Below are positions 50,155 to 61,252 of a DNA stretch of 64,000 nucleotides, piece by piece. A model generated the notes under the pieces. The model did no database searches. It saw only the letters and a program-made list of their open reading frames with translations, and had not been told where the DNA came from. The position numbers and the translations under genes were made by a program. Location of the stretch: contig JALPQD010000234.1 in the NCBI GenBank assembly GCA_023101885.1, forward strand, positions 496,001 to 560,000, written 5' to 3'. How positions within the stretch are numbered: the first letter of the stretch is position 1; the number at the start of each line of letters is the position of its first letter. The stretch comes from Typhlomys cinereus (Eukaryota > Chordata > Mammalia > Rodentia > Platacanthomyidae).

Positions 50155-50520
50155 GTGTACAGTTAATCTTTGTTCTGCTGTGAGAAAACACTCAAACTCA
50201 AGCAACTTAAGGGAGAAGGAGAGATTTACGTGGCTTACAGTTCAAGAAAGGAGATATAGTCCATTAGGGCAGAAAAGGCATGGCAGGGGTCAGAAGGTGG
50301 CAGCGACTTAGGTGTCTGCAGACATCATGGAGTCTGAGAAAGCAAGCTGTGCACTCTACTAGCTGTGCAGACTACTAGTGGGAAGCAGGGTGGTCTGCCC
50401 CCTGTTCCCTACCCTTCAGCGAGACTCCACCTGCCAGGACCTTTCCAAACACTGACAGCAGCTAAGGATGCAAACGCATGAGCTGTTGGGGAGAGACAGC
50501 TCTCATTGAAACCACGACAG
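50155..50520 (+). mobile_element. Dispersed rodent repeat with GCTGTGAnAAAACAC head
   Basis: TTCTGCTGTGAGAAAACACTC, AGCAACTTAAGGGAGAAGG, GATTTACGTGGCTTACAGTTC and ACCACGACAG follow an abundant interspersed rodent element whose family name I will not guess. A related piece begins at 63818. Confidence 0.65.
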
Positions 50521-50749
50521 CGTGTCAGCAGTAACATGGATTGAAATAGCACGTGTCATGACTGGAACACATGTGTTCTGGACTCCCTGCGATGCAGACT
50601 TTGGCATGTGGGAGCCATGGAGCCACTATAGTAACTGCTGACTATTTCCTTAATGTTTGCCTTCATAGGATTAGCTTTGTTTGACAGTCATTTATCCATT
50701 ATTTTTTGGGGGAGATACTATTGAGCTTAAAAGGCATATATATTCCTTT

Positions 50750-50812
50750 AAAGCAATTAGCCCAATGCTAGCACGTAGCAATCTATCTGTAAATATTAAC
50801 TAGCACGTTTAG
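50750..50812 (+). mobile_element. Possible MIR fragment
   Basis: CCCAATGCTAGCACGTAGCA followed by TCTGTAAATATTAACTAG resembles the MIR 3' part (TAGCACATAGTAGG, AATAAATATT). Confidence 0.4.
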
Positions 50813-51009
50813 TTTATCTCTCTCTCCATATTTTATTCACACTGGAAAATCAAGACTATAGATACTGAAAAATTCATAGATAGTGATTTGTCTCTCATAT
50901 AAATGTTAATGAACATGCATGTTACATAAAAATTATAAATTGGCAGGATGTAATTTTATTTCCTTTGGGTTAGTAGCTTATAATTTTGATTGATTAAAGT
51001 ACCATAATA

Positions 51010-51182
51010 TGTTTTTAAAGATGTTTTATCCATTAAGAACAAGAGAGTGTCTTTGTAGAAGTCAGAGGCCAGTTTTCAGAAGTTGGTTCTCTTTTTCCAT
51101 GATGGTAGATTGTGAGGTTTGAACTTGGGTCACCAGATTTGGATGCAAGCGCCTTTAACCACTGAAGCCTCTTGCTGTTTCT
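51010..51182 (-). mobile_element. B3-type SINE
   Basis: GTCAGAGGCCAGTTTTCAGA, AGTTGGTTCTCTTTTTCC, TTTGAACTTGGGTCACCAG and CTTTAACCACTGAAGCC are the reversed body and head. Confidence 0.8.
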
Positions 51183-52544
51183 GTTTTTGAATGCTCACCA
51201 CTTTCATTTTTGCTACTAAAAAGAAATAGATGTTATATTCTATCAGTGCGCTGTAAATAAGGAATCATATTTATATTGTGCTAACAGATGCTGGTTGCTT
51301 AATTCATAAGTTGATTCTGTAGTGTTGATCAAAGAAAAATGTTATATGAAGGCATGTATAGCACTTACATTGCTCTAGGTAGTCAGCTTCTATCTGGGAA
51401 CTTTTTCGCAGGGTAGCAGATGGGTCTGTATTAAAATACAGCGTGCACAGTATCGTATTGTTGGTGAAGATAAGGTAGCTCACTGCAAACAGGTCAGAAT
51501 TTGGAAAAGAGAGGACTTTTTTATTTAGAACACCACAGCGAAACAATACGGCCCCCAATGTAGCAAGCTAGATTCTGGCAGTTCAGTTGCAAGTGTCCTG
51601 GTCTCTTCTGTCCTGCGATCTCCATTGAAAGTCCACTAAATTATTGAAGGATCTTCCTTCTTATTTAGGGTGACTGTGACATGGGCTTTCAAATCCTGTC
51701 ATTGTACCTCCAAAGCAGCAGGACATTTGACTGCGTAGCTTCCCAAATAGCTTTCCCTCAGCCACAGGCAATAGTCCTGCAAGCCAAAAGTCCAATTAAA
51801 GGGCTCAGTTGGGAAATCACAGATCTTCCTTATCAGTTGCTGTTGAGGAAATAGTAGAAGTGCGACCTATGACCCCAAGCCAGCCTAGTGTGCCTAACAT
51901 TTTCTCGTAATTTATTCTGGACTCTAATGGGGATCCTTTTGCCTGTCAAACAGGTCTCGCTGTCAGGTTTCCTTTGCTGTCACTTGTTTGAGTTTCCACA
52001 TATCTCTTGCTATGAATAAATAACAGCTTGTGAAATGTCATAGTTGCTTTTTAGTTCAGATAGGTAGATGAGACAGTACTCGTTTTAAGTTATATGGTCA
52101 GATCTGGATCAGTGTCCGGCCTTGCTGGGGAGAGATGGCTTCGTAGATGTGTCCTTCCTTCACCCTGTCCGGTTCCCATGCTCCGCGTTCAGCTGGGGCA
52201 CACGCTCCTCAGAGTGGGGTTTGCAAGAGGCCCGAGCATTTCTCTGTTGCACTCCTTCAGCCGAGCTCAGCTTAGACCAGTAGTGGGAATTGCTGGTGTT
52301 CTAATCCCCCTGGGGCGTGATCCAATAGCCCTTTCGGAGACTTGTTCCCACCTTGGGGTTTCTATCCAGGTGGCTTTCTGTCTATGTCAGCGTGTCGCCT
52401 AGATGCAAGAACTGGTTGTCTGCTGTGTTGAGCAAACACAAGCCAGCACCTCAGATTTTCTTTTGAATTCACTCAGAAGGTGCCATTTTATTGTGTTTAA
52501 ACTAGATCTTAGAGAAGGTATTTTTAATATATATATTTTTCATA

Positions 52545-52692
52545 CTTACCATGTATATGTGTATTTGGGAAGTCAGCTGGAGGTCAGAGGAGTAGCTGAA
52601 GTCAGTTGTCCTTCTACACGTGGGCTCTGGGAACCAAACTCATGAGACTTTGAGATGAGTGTCTTTATCTACCAAACAATCTCGCCAAGCCA
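52545..52692 (-). mobile_element. B3-type SINE
   Basis: GTCAGCTGGAGGTCAGAGGA, CACGTGGGCTCTGGGAACC, AACTCATGAGAC and CTACCAAACAATCTCGCCAAG fit a diverged reversed B3. It ends about 260 bp before the coding exon. Confidence 0.7.
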
Positions 52693-52922
52693 AATCTTAG
52701 AGAATTCGTCTTGTTTTTAGGATCATTTTATGATGTCTTCTAAAATTGATGAATCCAGGTAAACATATTATATAAAAGAAAAACAGTAGTAACTCTTAGA
52801 CCAAAAAAATAAATTAAAAAAAATATATATAAAGAACACAAAGTAAGAAGGTTTGGCATCCAGGAAACCCCGTCACCTGAAAAGACCTTCTTAAGTAACT
52901 TATTTGATGCTGGAGTTCAGGC

Positions 52923-52949
52923 TTGGTTTCTCCTCGGCCCTCTCCCCAG
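52923..52949 (+). other. 3' splice acceptor of the Adgrl2 RBL exon
   Basis: A pyrimidine-rich run ends in CCCCAG at 52944-52949, directly before the first exon base. A plausible branch adenosine sits in AGTAACT near 52895-52901. The reading frame across the junction gives the glycine-phenylalanine pair expected at the start of the mature receptor, which fixes this AG as the acceptor. Confidence 0.93.
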
Positions 52950-53163
52950 GTTTCAGCAGAGCTGCCTTACCCTTCGGGCTGGTCAGACGCGAGCTGTCCT
53001 GCGAAGGTTACCACATAGACCTGCGGTGTCCCGGCAGTGACGTCATCATGATCGAGAGCGCCAACTACGGTCGGACGGACGACAAGATCTGTGACGCGGA
53101 CCCATTTCAGATGGAGAATACAGACTGCTACCTCCCAGATGCCTTCAAAATCATGACTCAAAG
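52950..53163 (+). CDS. Adgrl2: Latrophilin-2 coding exon, N-terminal half of the RBL/SUEL lectin domain (partial gene)
   Basis: This is an internal coding exon of an adhesion G-protein-coupled receptor. Reading from the split glycine codon, it begins [17 protein letters not shown], passes through the SUEL-lectin signature [16 protein letters not shown], and ends DAFKIMTQ plus the first two bases of an arginine codon. The start matches mature latrophilin 2 just after its signal peptide. Paralogues 1 and 3 differ at [18 protein letters not shown] and ENTDCYLP as I remember them, so latrophilin 2 fits best. In this family the extracellular RBL domain works with the next olfactomedin domain in binding teneurin and FLRT partners at synapses. 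The exon is 214 nt, with a phase 1 intron before it and a phase 2 intron after it. It is flanked by a pyrimidine-rich AG acceptor and a GTGAGT donor. It is richer in CpG than the introns and has no stop or frameshift. The rest of the protein lies outside the window. Confidence 0.96.
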
Positions 53164-53170
53164 GTGAGTG
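53162..53170 (+). other. 5' splice donor of the Adgrl2 RBL exon
   Basis: The exon ends CAAAG and the intron begins GTGAGTGG, a strong U1 match. Splicing here splits an arginine codon as AG|N. This agrees with the Arg-Cys-Asn-Asn sequence that follows in latrophilins and is encoded beyond the window. Confidence 0.93.
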
Positions 53171-53529
53171 GGCGCCGGGCTGCCTCGAGTTGGCTTCCCG
53201 GGGGGCATCAGTCAGCCTGTGGATTTCAGCCCCCCACTGGATTTCTCCCCGCCCATGTGGATATCTAGGGAAGATGTAATGTGCATATTCGTTTTATGTA
53301 TTTACTGGAATGCAGGCTAAATAAGCTTTCATTTAGGATTTCCAAAATTTGCAGCGTTTGTCTGCAATAATCAAAAATGTTTCTATGTCTGGGGCTTTGC
53401 CAATAATTACTCTTTGCCTGTATTATCTGATGCGTTTGAGTTTAGAGAACAGTTTTAGTTTTTGTGAAATTGAACTGGTAATTCAGCGCTCACAGGTTAA
53501 CACCCATCTCTGGCTCCGCTGGAGTCAGA

Positions 53530-53935
53530 CCCCATCCTCACCTTCTGAGCCAGCAATGGTATGTCTCCTGTCCTTGGTGACGCACGTTCTGTGGGCTTTA
53601 TCACATGTGCCATGTTACGGATCCCTCACCCAAGTATCATCCAGCATAATTTCGCTGCCCTAGAAATTCTCTGTGCGTCACTCTGGAGCACATTTATTAT
53701 GTACCCAGACTGGCTTCTTTTGTGTAATAACGTGCACTTTTGTCATTTTTAGCTTGATAATTTGCTTCATTTTAGAACAGAATAGTATCGCTTTGACTAG
53801 GCGTCAACACAGTATATTCCCACAGCGAGGGACTTCTAGATTGCTTCAAGTTGGGTATCTGTGAATAGAGCGACTCAAACTACGTGTGTGGACCTGAGTT
53901 TTCAATTCGTTTGGGTGGATGTCAAGGACTTGTCA
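53530..53935 (+). mobile_element. Ancient L1 3'-UTR-like region
   Basis: TAGATTGCTTCAAGTTGGGTA, TCTGTGAATAGAGCGACTCA and GGACCTGAGTTTTCAATTCG match the old mammalian L1 3' segment usually read as GTGAATAATGCTGCTATGAAC and TTTCAATTCTTTTGGGT. It resumes after the B1 insertion, near 54350-54420 (TTTATCAGTTATGTCC, TCTCCCACTTTGGGGC). Confidence 0.6.
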
Positions 53936-53984
53936 GGGCTGGGTTGGCAGGTAAGAAATTTCCAGCTAGGTTGGAAGGTACAGG

Positions 53985-54090
53985 CCCGTGATCCCAGTCA
54001 GCAGGAGGCAGGAGGATTAAGTTTGAGTCCATCGTGAACTTTAATGTGAATCTCCACCCATCTTACCAAAAAAAGAAAAAAACAGAAGAA
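53985..54090 (+). mobile_element. B1-like SINE inserted in old L1
   Basis: CAGGCCCGTGATCCCAGTCA, GCAGGAGGCAGGAGGATTAA, GTTTGAGTCCATCGTGAAC and an A-rich tail follow B1. Confidence 0.7.
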
Positions 54091-54429
54091 GCTACTGGAA
54101 GTAGGTGCATGGGGTCGCTTGTGCCTGTGACTGTGACAACGCCCGGTGTTTCCACGGCTTGAATTCCAGATGTTCTGACATCGCTGTTGGCATTTGCAGG
54201 TCCTTCATGATATGGGGTGTGGCATGTCTTGCATTGCTGACTGCGCTGTAGGTGTCCTTGGAGAGATGTCTCTTTAGTCAGCATGCTTCCTTGTAAATTT
54301 GGCTCTTTGTTTTCTTGGTTCAGTTTTGAGAATGCTTTGCGTTGTATTGCGTGGAAATCCTCTTTATCAGTTATGTCCTTTTGAAGGTTTTCTCTCCCAC
54401 TTTGGGGCTTTTGTTCTGGGTTCTTGGTC

Positions 54430-56820
54430 CTTAGCTTCAAAAAAACAAAACAAACACAACAAAATAAAATAGCAAATGCACATGAAGAACCCATTTAGCT
54501 GAGTGGAAAGTGCCTTATATATATCTCAAAGGGACTGTAAGATAGAAACCTTCAACAAGCTCGGCAGCTCCTGTCTTTCTTAGCAGATTTGGCTCGACTC
54601 AAGTCACGATTGTTCTGGAAGCTGCAGTGTTATCCACATAAGCGGTGCAATAAAGGAAGATGAGAGAGTGTTTCTCAGTAGTGATGCGAATGTCTGCCTT
54701 CATCAAGCAGTATACAGATAGTTGGGGGAAACCTAGTTTAATGCAGTTCTGCGCTATAATTTCCACCAACCCTTGCCCCTTCTCCGATGCATAGCTCAAA
54801 ATGAATTTAAAGAGAAGGTGAAAGGTTAAAACTTGTCTTTTCTTTATAGTTTATAATTGAATGTATTTTACCCATAATTAGGAGGCTTTAAGTAGAGGGC
54901 AGTATTAAATGTAACACCCCTGAGAGGTGGCTGCCGTAGTGAATCACGGGGGTTGATTTGCAGCTGTGGTAAAGGGATGTCACTCAGCCTGGCTTGGGGG
55001 AGTGGGAAGGGGGTTCATGGTCAGGTGTGAGCTCCCAGGTTTCGAGGTGCCTTGTGGGAACTTCTGCTTGATTTCATTGGAGCAGTGTATACTTTTCTCT
55101 AGTGACGGCGTGTTTCTTGCCCTACCTGGGGGTGTTCCTCTTTACGTCCACCCTAAGTTGAACATTTTCTGTGTTAAGCAGCTTTCACACTGCCTCGCCT
55201 ACCGACTGCCACCACACCCCGTGGCGTGTAGGCTGTTTACCCGTGACCATGTGGCTACGTGAGGCTGGTGTCAGAGGTTCCGCCCCCTCCACATATCACT
55301 AGCCGTAGGAAAGACCAGAATTCAAAGTATGAGTCTACTAACATGTCTCCCTTTGCTCCATGGTAAAGTTAGAAAACCATCATAAACTTAACCTCATATG
55401 TCAGGGGTGCTGTATTACACTTGAGGCACCTATGTCTTGACAGCTCTTTCTTTCAGAGTTGGGGTATTCTTGTATCTTATTATTTTCCCTATAAAAATGG
55501 AAGTTAGCTATCATTATGACTGACTAGTACAATAATAAATCACTTCCCCAGTTCTTTGTCTCGTGGTCTCCATTATTTGGAGCATAATACGTGCGCACTC
55601 AAAGGGACACACAAGGGTCACAGAATTTAGTATCATTATTACTTTTGCATTTCTTTATTAAGAAAATCCTTAATCTTGGCAGTCAAAGTCTTGCTCCTCT
55701 CTCCTCTCTTTCCTCGGGGATGCAAGATGGTAATGAGATTTCTAACTTAATTATTGGACCACCTTAAAGAACAGCAAATGTTCCGCAGGATCTTGGTCAG
55801 AACAGACACATTGAAAACATCCGAGAAGGTAAGAGTATAGAGGAAAAGATGGAAGAGCTGGGCCTAAATTGTCCAGTGTGTGTCTGCACTCTGTAAAAGC
55901 AGATGTCCTGACGTTCTCTTGAGTTACCGTAACAGGCCACGCACTATAACTTGTAGGCAAGATGTTGATTCCAAACAGGTAGGTGTTTGGAAGAAGTCAG
56001 AGAGCATCCCCAGACTTCTGTGAAGAGCTTTTTACTTTTATTTCTTAAGAAATTCTATAAGACTCTAGGGCACAATCTCGTTGGCATCATTGATACTTGG
56101 TAAAGTGACTTTTATTCAAACCCCATATAGACTGTGTAAGATCAGAAGTCCAGTTTAGGAGCAAACATTTGTTTATAGCTTAATTTTGCTGAAGTAAAAT
56201 GGGTTCTGCCAATTAATCTTCCAGAACCACAAAGTCTAAAACTGAAGGTTTTTCATGCGTATAGTGGGGTGCCACAAAGGGGAGGTGCTACCACACGGGC
56301 CTCCTGTGATATAACTTGGTTAGAGCACAGGTGCCTTGAAAATGCTTCATGCAGTGACCTGTAAGCTGTATGTTTACTGGGATGTGACACAGAGCAGGTC
56401 ACGCCTTTCGGGTTCCTCTTTTATCTCCTTGTAACTCATTGTGTATAATATACACATATTCCAAAACTTTAAAAAATCAAAGTGGAAACCTTCCTACTTC
56501 CTGCTCATTCAGATGAGAGGTTGTAAACTTGGAGAGCATGTGTCCTGGGTGTTTGAAATTTAGGGGGGCCCGCGTGAGTTAGGGGACAGTGACGTACTCT
56601 GGTGATGGACTATTTGCCATTCTTCACATACTGACCCACTCTTTAATGGTTGCTGGAAGAGCTGGGCATCCGGAAGCACACCAGGACAGGCAAAGTAAGA
56701 GTGCAGAATGTGGGCGTCCATGTTTTTACTAGACTGAAAGAAAAGCAAAATTGGTGGGAGTTACTACAAAGAGAATGTTTGGCAGATCTAGCTTTATGAA
56801 TTGTGCAATGTAGGTAATCT
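54430..56820. other. Unique intron, no gene seen
   Basis: Short scattered frames only. No SINE or L1 is evident to me. Confidence 0.45.
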
Positions 56821-56830
56821 TTGCCAGATT

Positions 56831-56864
56831 TCTCTCTGTCTCTGTCTCTTTCTCTCTGTCTCTT

Positions 56865-56937
<73 letters not shown>

Positions 56938-56938
56938 G
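56831..56938. repeat. (TC)n-(TCTG)n-(AC)n compound microsatellite
   Basis: An imperfect CT/CTGT tract passes into about ten CA units. The Ser/Leu-rich plus and Arg/Glu-rich minus frames crossing it are by-products. Confidence 0.97.
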
Positions 56939-56944
56939 AGCAAA

Positions 56945-58900
56945 TATCTATTCAGATATGTCAGGCTTACACTTATAGAACTGAATTTCAGTACATGATT
57001 GCAGAAATCATGCAGGATAAATTTTTTGTTGTCTTCAGATATAGGGGTCTATGTTTCTTCTTTATAGTACTTTTAAAGGATTTAAAGGTTGGGGAGATGC
57101 AAACACAGGAAAGCATGCTGGTGGTCTGTCGCCCCTGTTATGAAAGCGTCCAAGCAGCGTGTGAGGTAATGCACATAGGGAAGAGTTGTTCCAAACGAGC
57201 AGAAACCCCTTCGCAGTGTTGCACTGTGCTGTTGACTTATAATTATTTGATCAGCAGAATGGCAGGTTAAACAGAAACACTTTATTTGAAAGGCAGACAA
57301 GGTGAAGGTGACTTCAAAAATAGTTTCAGTGGAAGCTTGCAGGGCCACTCCGCTTAACTGTATGTCAGAGTATAAACCTTTAAGTACATCTGTCATGTTT
57401 GCTGGTGTACTTGGAATGAAATGAGAAAACTAAGATAGGTGGTATTTTTGCTGGTGTTTTATGATGAGTAGTTACTGTAGATATATTAGTAACTTCAGTC
57501 TAAAAATATGGAACCTCTAATAGTTTAGCTAGTTGAGCTAATTATTCGATGTATAGTCCTCAAGTAGTGAGATATTTAATAGTTCAGTAAAGAGAGGCTT
57601 TTTTTTTTTTCCTGGAAACCTCATAAAAACATTTGAATTTTTGCCATTCAAACAGGAAGTTCTTTCTGCAGACTGCAATAGAATGATCTTTCAGTGCCGT
57701 TCCAATGGGAAATAAATCCACTATTATTAAAGGTTGTGATCACAAATGATTGTTTTTCACACCTTGCCCAGTTTTCTGCTTTCAAAAATGTGACACTGTA
57801 TCTCTGCTTGAAACTTGGTAGCACAGGCTGACTTCCTCTTACTCGGCCTGAGAAACAAGTGCCTCCCATCCTGAAATTTGGAATGTTTGCTCTGACTTCA
57901 GCGTCTAACATCTCTAACCCAAAATGCCGAAGTCCAAATGGCTCTGAGTATTTGGAATTTCCTGCTTGGAGTATTTCAGATTTACAAGCATTTCAACTTT
58001 GTCAAACACAGGTTTGTCTTTGAAGTGTTCTAAGCAGCTCATCCTAAAAGAAGCGAGATGAAATTTTTTCTTAAAATGATTCTTATTTTAATAGATTACA
58101 GAATAGTTACCATTACTGATAATGATTTTTGCAATCTTTGAAGATAATTGTTGTGGGACGGCTTCTCGCAAAATGGTTACAACACTTTGAAGTTATTAAC
58201 AAAAATGACTTTTGCACTCACTCTCAAGTATTTGACTAATTAGCAGATTAGGATTTTGCTGGCAAATCTGGGTCCCAGGGACACTTGATTGGCGTCCCGA
58301 TGGCCTTTGAGAGCAGTGCAGTGTCGGATCTGAGCATCTCCTTACCTGTGCTCAGCCTTCCTCAGCCCCTGAGCATTTGTGCGCCATTATCAAGGTGGTT
58401 TCCCTATTTTTCTTTATGCTTTGTGATATGTCTTTTAAGCATTTAGCACTTTGGCCCAGAAACCTGAATGTCATCATGCAACCATTTACTGCGTAATTTT
58501 CTGTTCCTAAGGCAAGGTTGTTGTGGACTGGGAAGTCATTTTACAGAGGGACCCAACCTGCCTTACGTATGTCATGCATGTAGGTCAGCCTGAGAAAAAG
58601 AGGAGGAACTAAAGTCACATTGCAATTGCCTGAAGAAGGTAGTGAGAGTTTGTCCTTCATGATAGACATGTAGCTGTGTAACTAACTAACTGATTAAAAT
58701 TTTTTTTAAATTTTTGAAAATATATATGGAAATGGTCCAAGACAAAAATTTTTATTGAAATTATCCAAGGCTAATTTCCTTTGAAAGTCAATTTCTGATC
58801 ATACTTAGAAATCGCGCCTGGCCAGAACATCCTGTGATGTAACCATGTTAATTATCACGTTGATCAAATACAGAATCACCCAGGAACTAGGGCCTTGGGC
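56945..58900. other. Unique AT-rich intron, no gene seen
   Basis: Complex sequence with short T runs at 57600 and 58700. No repeat family or coding frame stands out. Confidence 0.45.
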
Positions 58901-58904
58901 ATCG

Positions 58905-59155
58905 GGGGGTGGGGGCGTATCTTGAGTGCATTCATCGAGATGAGAAGACAGGCCTGCTGTGGGGTCAGCATTCCTGGCTGGGAGCCTGGGCTGTGTAAAT
59001 GGAGAGAGAGGCACCTAGCAGCCGCGTGCATTCATTCGCCTCTCTCCCTGCTTCCTGATTGTGGATGTCATCTGACTGGCTGCCTCCAGCTGCCGCTTGA
59101 CTTTCTCACCCTGATGCACTGTTCTCCCCTTCCTCCCATGAGGTGCTGTTAGGAT
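58905..59155 (+). mobile_element. Rodent dispersed repeat, copy A
   Basis: GCATTCATTCGCCTCTCTCC, CTGCTTCCTGATTGTGGATG, TGACTGGCTGCCTCCAGC and CACCCTGATGCACTG match an abundant rodent interspersed element whose 5' part reads TTGATTG-GGGAAGACCC. Copy B follows at 59290. Confidence 0.65.
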
Positions 59156-59330
59156 ATTTTCTGTTAACATATAACATAGCAATAGGAAGACGGTTTGTTC
59201 TCAATTAATACATGCTGTTTTGTCGGTTGGGAGGAGAACGTCATGTTTAATAGTCTGTTGTTGTCATGCACGTGGCATTTACCTGTAGGCCCGTGTAGCT
59301 GGACTGGGTATGTTAGCAGGTAAGTAGATG

Positions 59331-59527
59331 GCCTATGGGAGAGTGTCTTGATTGCATATTGGCTATGCTGGCCTATGGGAGAGTGTCTTGATTGCATATT
59401 GGCTGTGCCGGCCTATGGGAGAGTGTCTTGATTGCATATTGGCTGTGCCGGCCTATGGGAGAGTGTCTTGATTGCATATTGGCTGTGCCCGCCTATGGGA
59501 GAGTGTCTTGATTGCATATTGGCTGTG
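59331..59527. repeat. 40-bp minisatellite, about five copies
   Basis: GCCTATGGGAGAGTGTCTTG starts copies at 59331, 59371, 59411, 59451 and 59491. The copies differ only in a few bases near the end of each unit, so the expansion is recent. Confidence 0.97.
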
Positions 59528-59624
59528 GGAAGACCCCGCCCATAGTGAATAGGAACATTGTCTGGGCAGGTGGGTAGAGACTTGCCAGCTGATCTGCATT
59601 GGCTCCTCCCTCTGAGCGTTTGAG

Positions 59625-59626
<2 letters not shown>

Positions 59627-59659
<33 letters not shown>
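59627..59659. repeat. (GT)n microsatellite
   Basis: About 16 units, inside the rodent repeat copy B. Confidence 0.97.
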
Positions 59660-59660
<1 letters not shown>

Positions 59661-60649
59661 TCAGTTCCCTCCGGGCTTGCTGGTAGCTCTCCTGTCATGA
59701 TAAGCGATGAGGGACAACCTGGACTTGTGAGCATGAATAAATCCCTTGGTCCCCTGCTTTGTTGGAGTCCGGGAGTTGGTGAAGCCACACCACAGGGGAG
59801 GGTCCACTAACCCAAGCATAAAGTTAAAATGAGATGCATGATATTTTTTTCTGGATTGTTTTGAAGACTTTTACTTTCTTTGACAGTTTCAGTTGAAAAA
59901 GACAAATAGGATAGTAGAGTTTTGGGATTAGAATTTTTAAAAATGGCAGTGAGCCCTGCGCAGATCAGGCGGAGTTAGATGGTTGCCTGTCCGCATCTCT
60001 GTCCGCAGAGAGTGATCACGTGACTTAGGAGCAGGCAGCCCGTGGGCGTTCTTCTAAAGCAAAGGGAAAATCTAAAAGACAGGTACTGTTTAAGGGAACT
60101 GAAGTTACAGGCGGGTTGGCTGTGGAAGCAGATATCACTGTAGTCATCAGTAATCTGCCTGGTTCCCTTTTCTAACCTAAGCTTTTAGTGCCTTGCGCCA
60201 TTTTTTCCAAGTACAATTGATACATCGCAACATTTCCTGTGTGCTCGAGGTTGTGTAGAAACTGTACGTGAGGTGATCTTTGGTCTTTGGGCCCTGGCAG
60301 ACCTCCAGCTTTCGCAGGTAGATGAGGTCCCTGCAGTGCGGGATACGGAGTCAAGCCCTAAACATGTCACCTTCCTCATACTTGCTGCCAGGCAGAGCAC
60401 AAAGGTACCTACCCGTGGCTAGGAAGTGGCCGTGGCTTCTCTTGAGTGGGATGGTCAGACGTGCAGAGGGTCAGAGGCCCATTCACCACAGTTATTGCAG
60501 GCTGCGCATTCCACGCCACGACTTCAGAGCTTCTCTATTTTTAAATTGTCGCTGGGAAGGACCAGCCACACCATATGCGAGCAAAGGATTTGTACCTTGA
60601 AGGATGATGCCGTGATGGGTTGTTCTAAGGGTGTTCTGGTTTTTCAATC

Positions 60650-60768
60650 CTGGTTTTCTCAAGCAGCGTCTGACTGTACACCCCTGGCTGGCTTTGAATT
60701 CCCGGTACTCCTGAATCCACCTTCCAAATACTGGGGTTGTGGGCACGAAGCTGCCACACTTCTATAAG
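60650..60768 (-). mobile_element. B1 SINE
   Basis: TGTACACCCCTGGCTGGCTTT, GAATTCCCGGTACTCCTGAA, TCCACCTTCCAAATACTGGG and TTGTGGGCACGAAGCTGCC give the reversed B1 order. Confidence 0.8.
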
Positions 60769-60880
60769 CTTTGAGATGCTATTCTGTTTTTTAAATCCGA
60801 TGAATTGCTATTCTCATATATACTAATAGACATCAACTGTATAAAGTATTCAGACAAAGACAATACTGATGTATTGCATA

Positions 60881-60889
60881 TGTGTGTGT

Positions 60890-60929
<40 letters not shown>
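60881..60929. repeat. (TG)n(GA)n microsatellite
   Basis: A short TG run passes into about 19 GA units. Confidence 0.97.
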
Positions 60930-60931
<2 letters not shown>

Positions 60932-61074
60932 TTCTAAGAACTAGAGAATATGGAAGCTTTTCAAAATTTAGCCAAAACATCCGTTAAAATGGAGTCATGG
61001 TTCTGATAGAGCTCCCACAGACCCCTCACCATTGTAAATTGCATCTTGTGTGTATCACAATCATAGTGTGCAGC

Positions 61075-61252
61075 CTGTGTGTGTGTGTGTGTATGTGGGT
61101 GTGAGTGTATGGGTGTATGTGTATGTGTGTGTGTATGTGTATGTGTGGGTGTATGTGTGTGTTTGTGTGTATGTGTGTGGGTGTGTGTGTGTGTGGGTGT
61201 GGGTATATGGGTGTGTGTTTGTGTGTGTGTGTGTGTGCGCGTGCGTGTGTGG
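61075..61252. repeat. Long degenerate (TG)n tract
   Basis: About 175 bp of GT, GTAT and GGGT variants, ending in GTGCGCGTGCGTGTG. The Val/Cys-rich plus and His/Thr-rich minus frames of up to 121 aa are by-products. Confidence 0.97.

Larger units (their letters stand above)
1..52949 (+). other. Adgrl2: Adgrl2 intron upstream of the RBL exon (3' part, at least 52.9 kb)
   Basis: No other exon of the gene was recognised in this stretch. The signal-peptide exon that should precede the RBL exon is not present among the open frames, so it must lie left of the window. The stretch holds SINEs, one L1 3' end, microsatellites, short tandem duplications and unique intronic sequence, listed separately. 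That the whole stretch is a single intron is an inference from gene structure in other mammals. Confidence 0.8.
59290..59810 (+). mobile_element. Rodent dispersed repeat, copy B, expanded internally
   Basis: The 5' part (GAGTGTCTTGATTGCATATT then GGGAAGACCCCGCCCATAG) and the 3' part (ACAACCTGGACTTGTGAGC, ATGAATAAATCCCTTGGTCC) are those of copy A's family. The 40-bp minisatellite sits at its 5' end and a (GT)n tract in its middle. Confidence 0.65.

Noticed and set aside
53038..53045. Perfect CRE, TGACGTCA, inside the coding exon
   Set aside because: It encodes the conserved Ser-Asp-Val-Ile of the lectin domain, so coding constraint explains it.
54063..54494. 143-aa minus-strand open frame with a hydrophobic start
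   Set aside because: It crosses a B1 tail and old L1 3' sequence and lacks a known domain.
56821..57270. 149-aa plus-strand open frame with Ser/Leu repeats
   Set aside because: Begins in a (TC)n(AC)n microsatellite; the remainder has no known motif.
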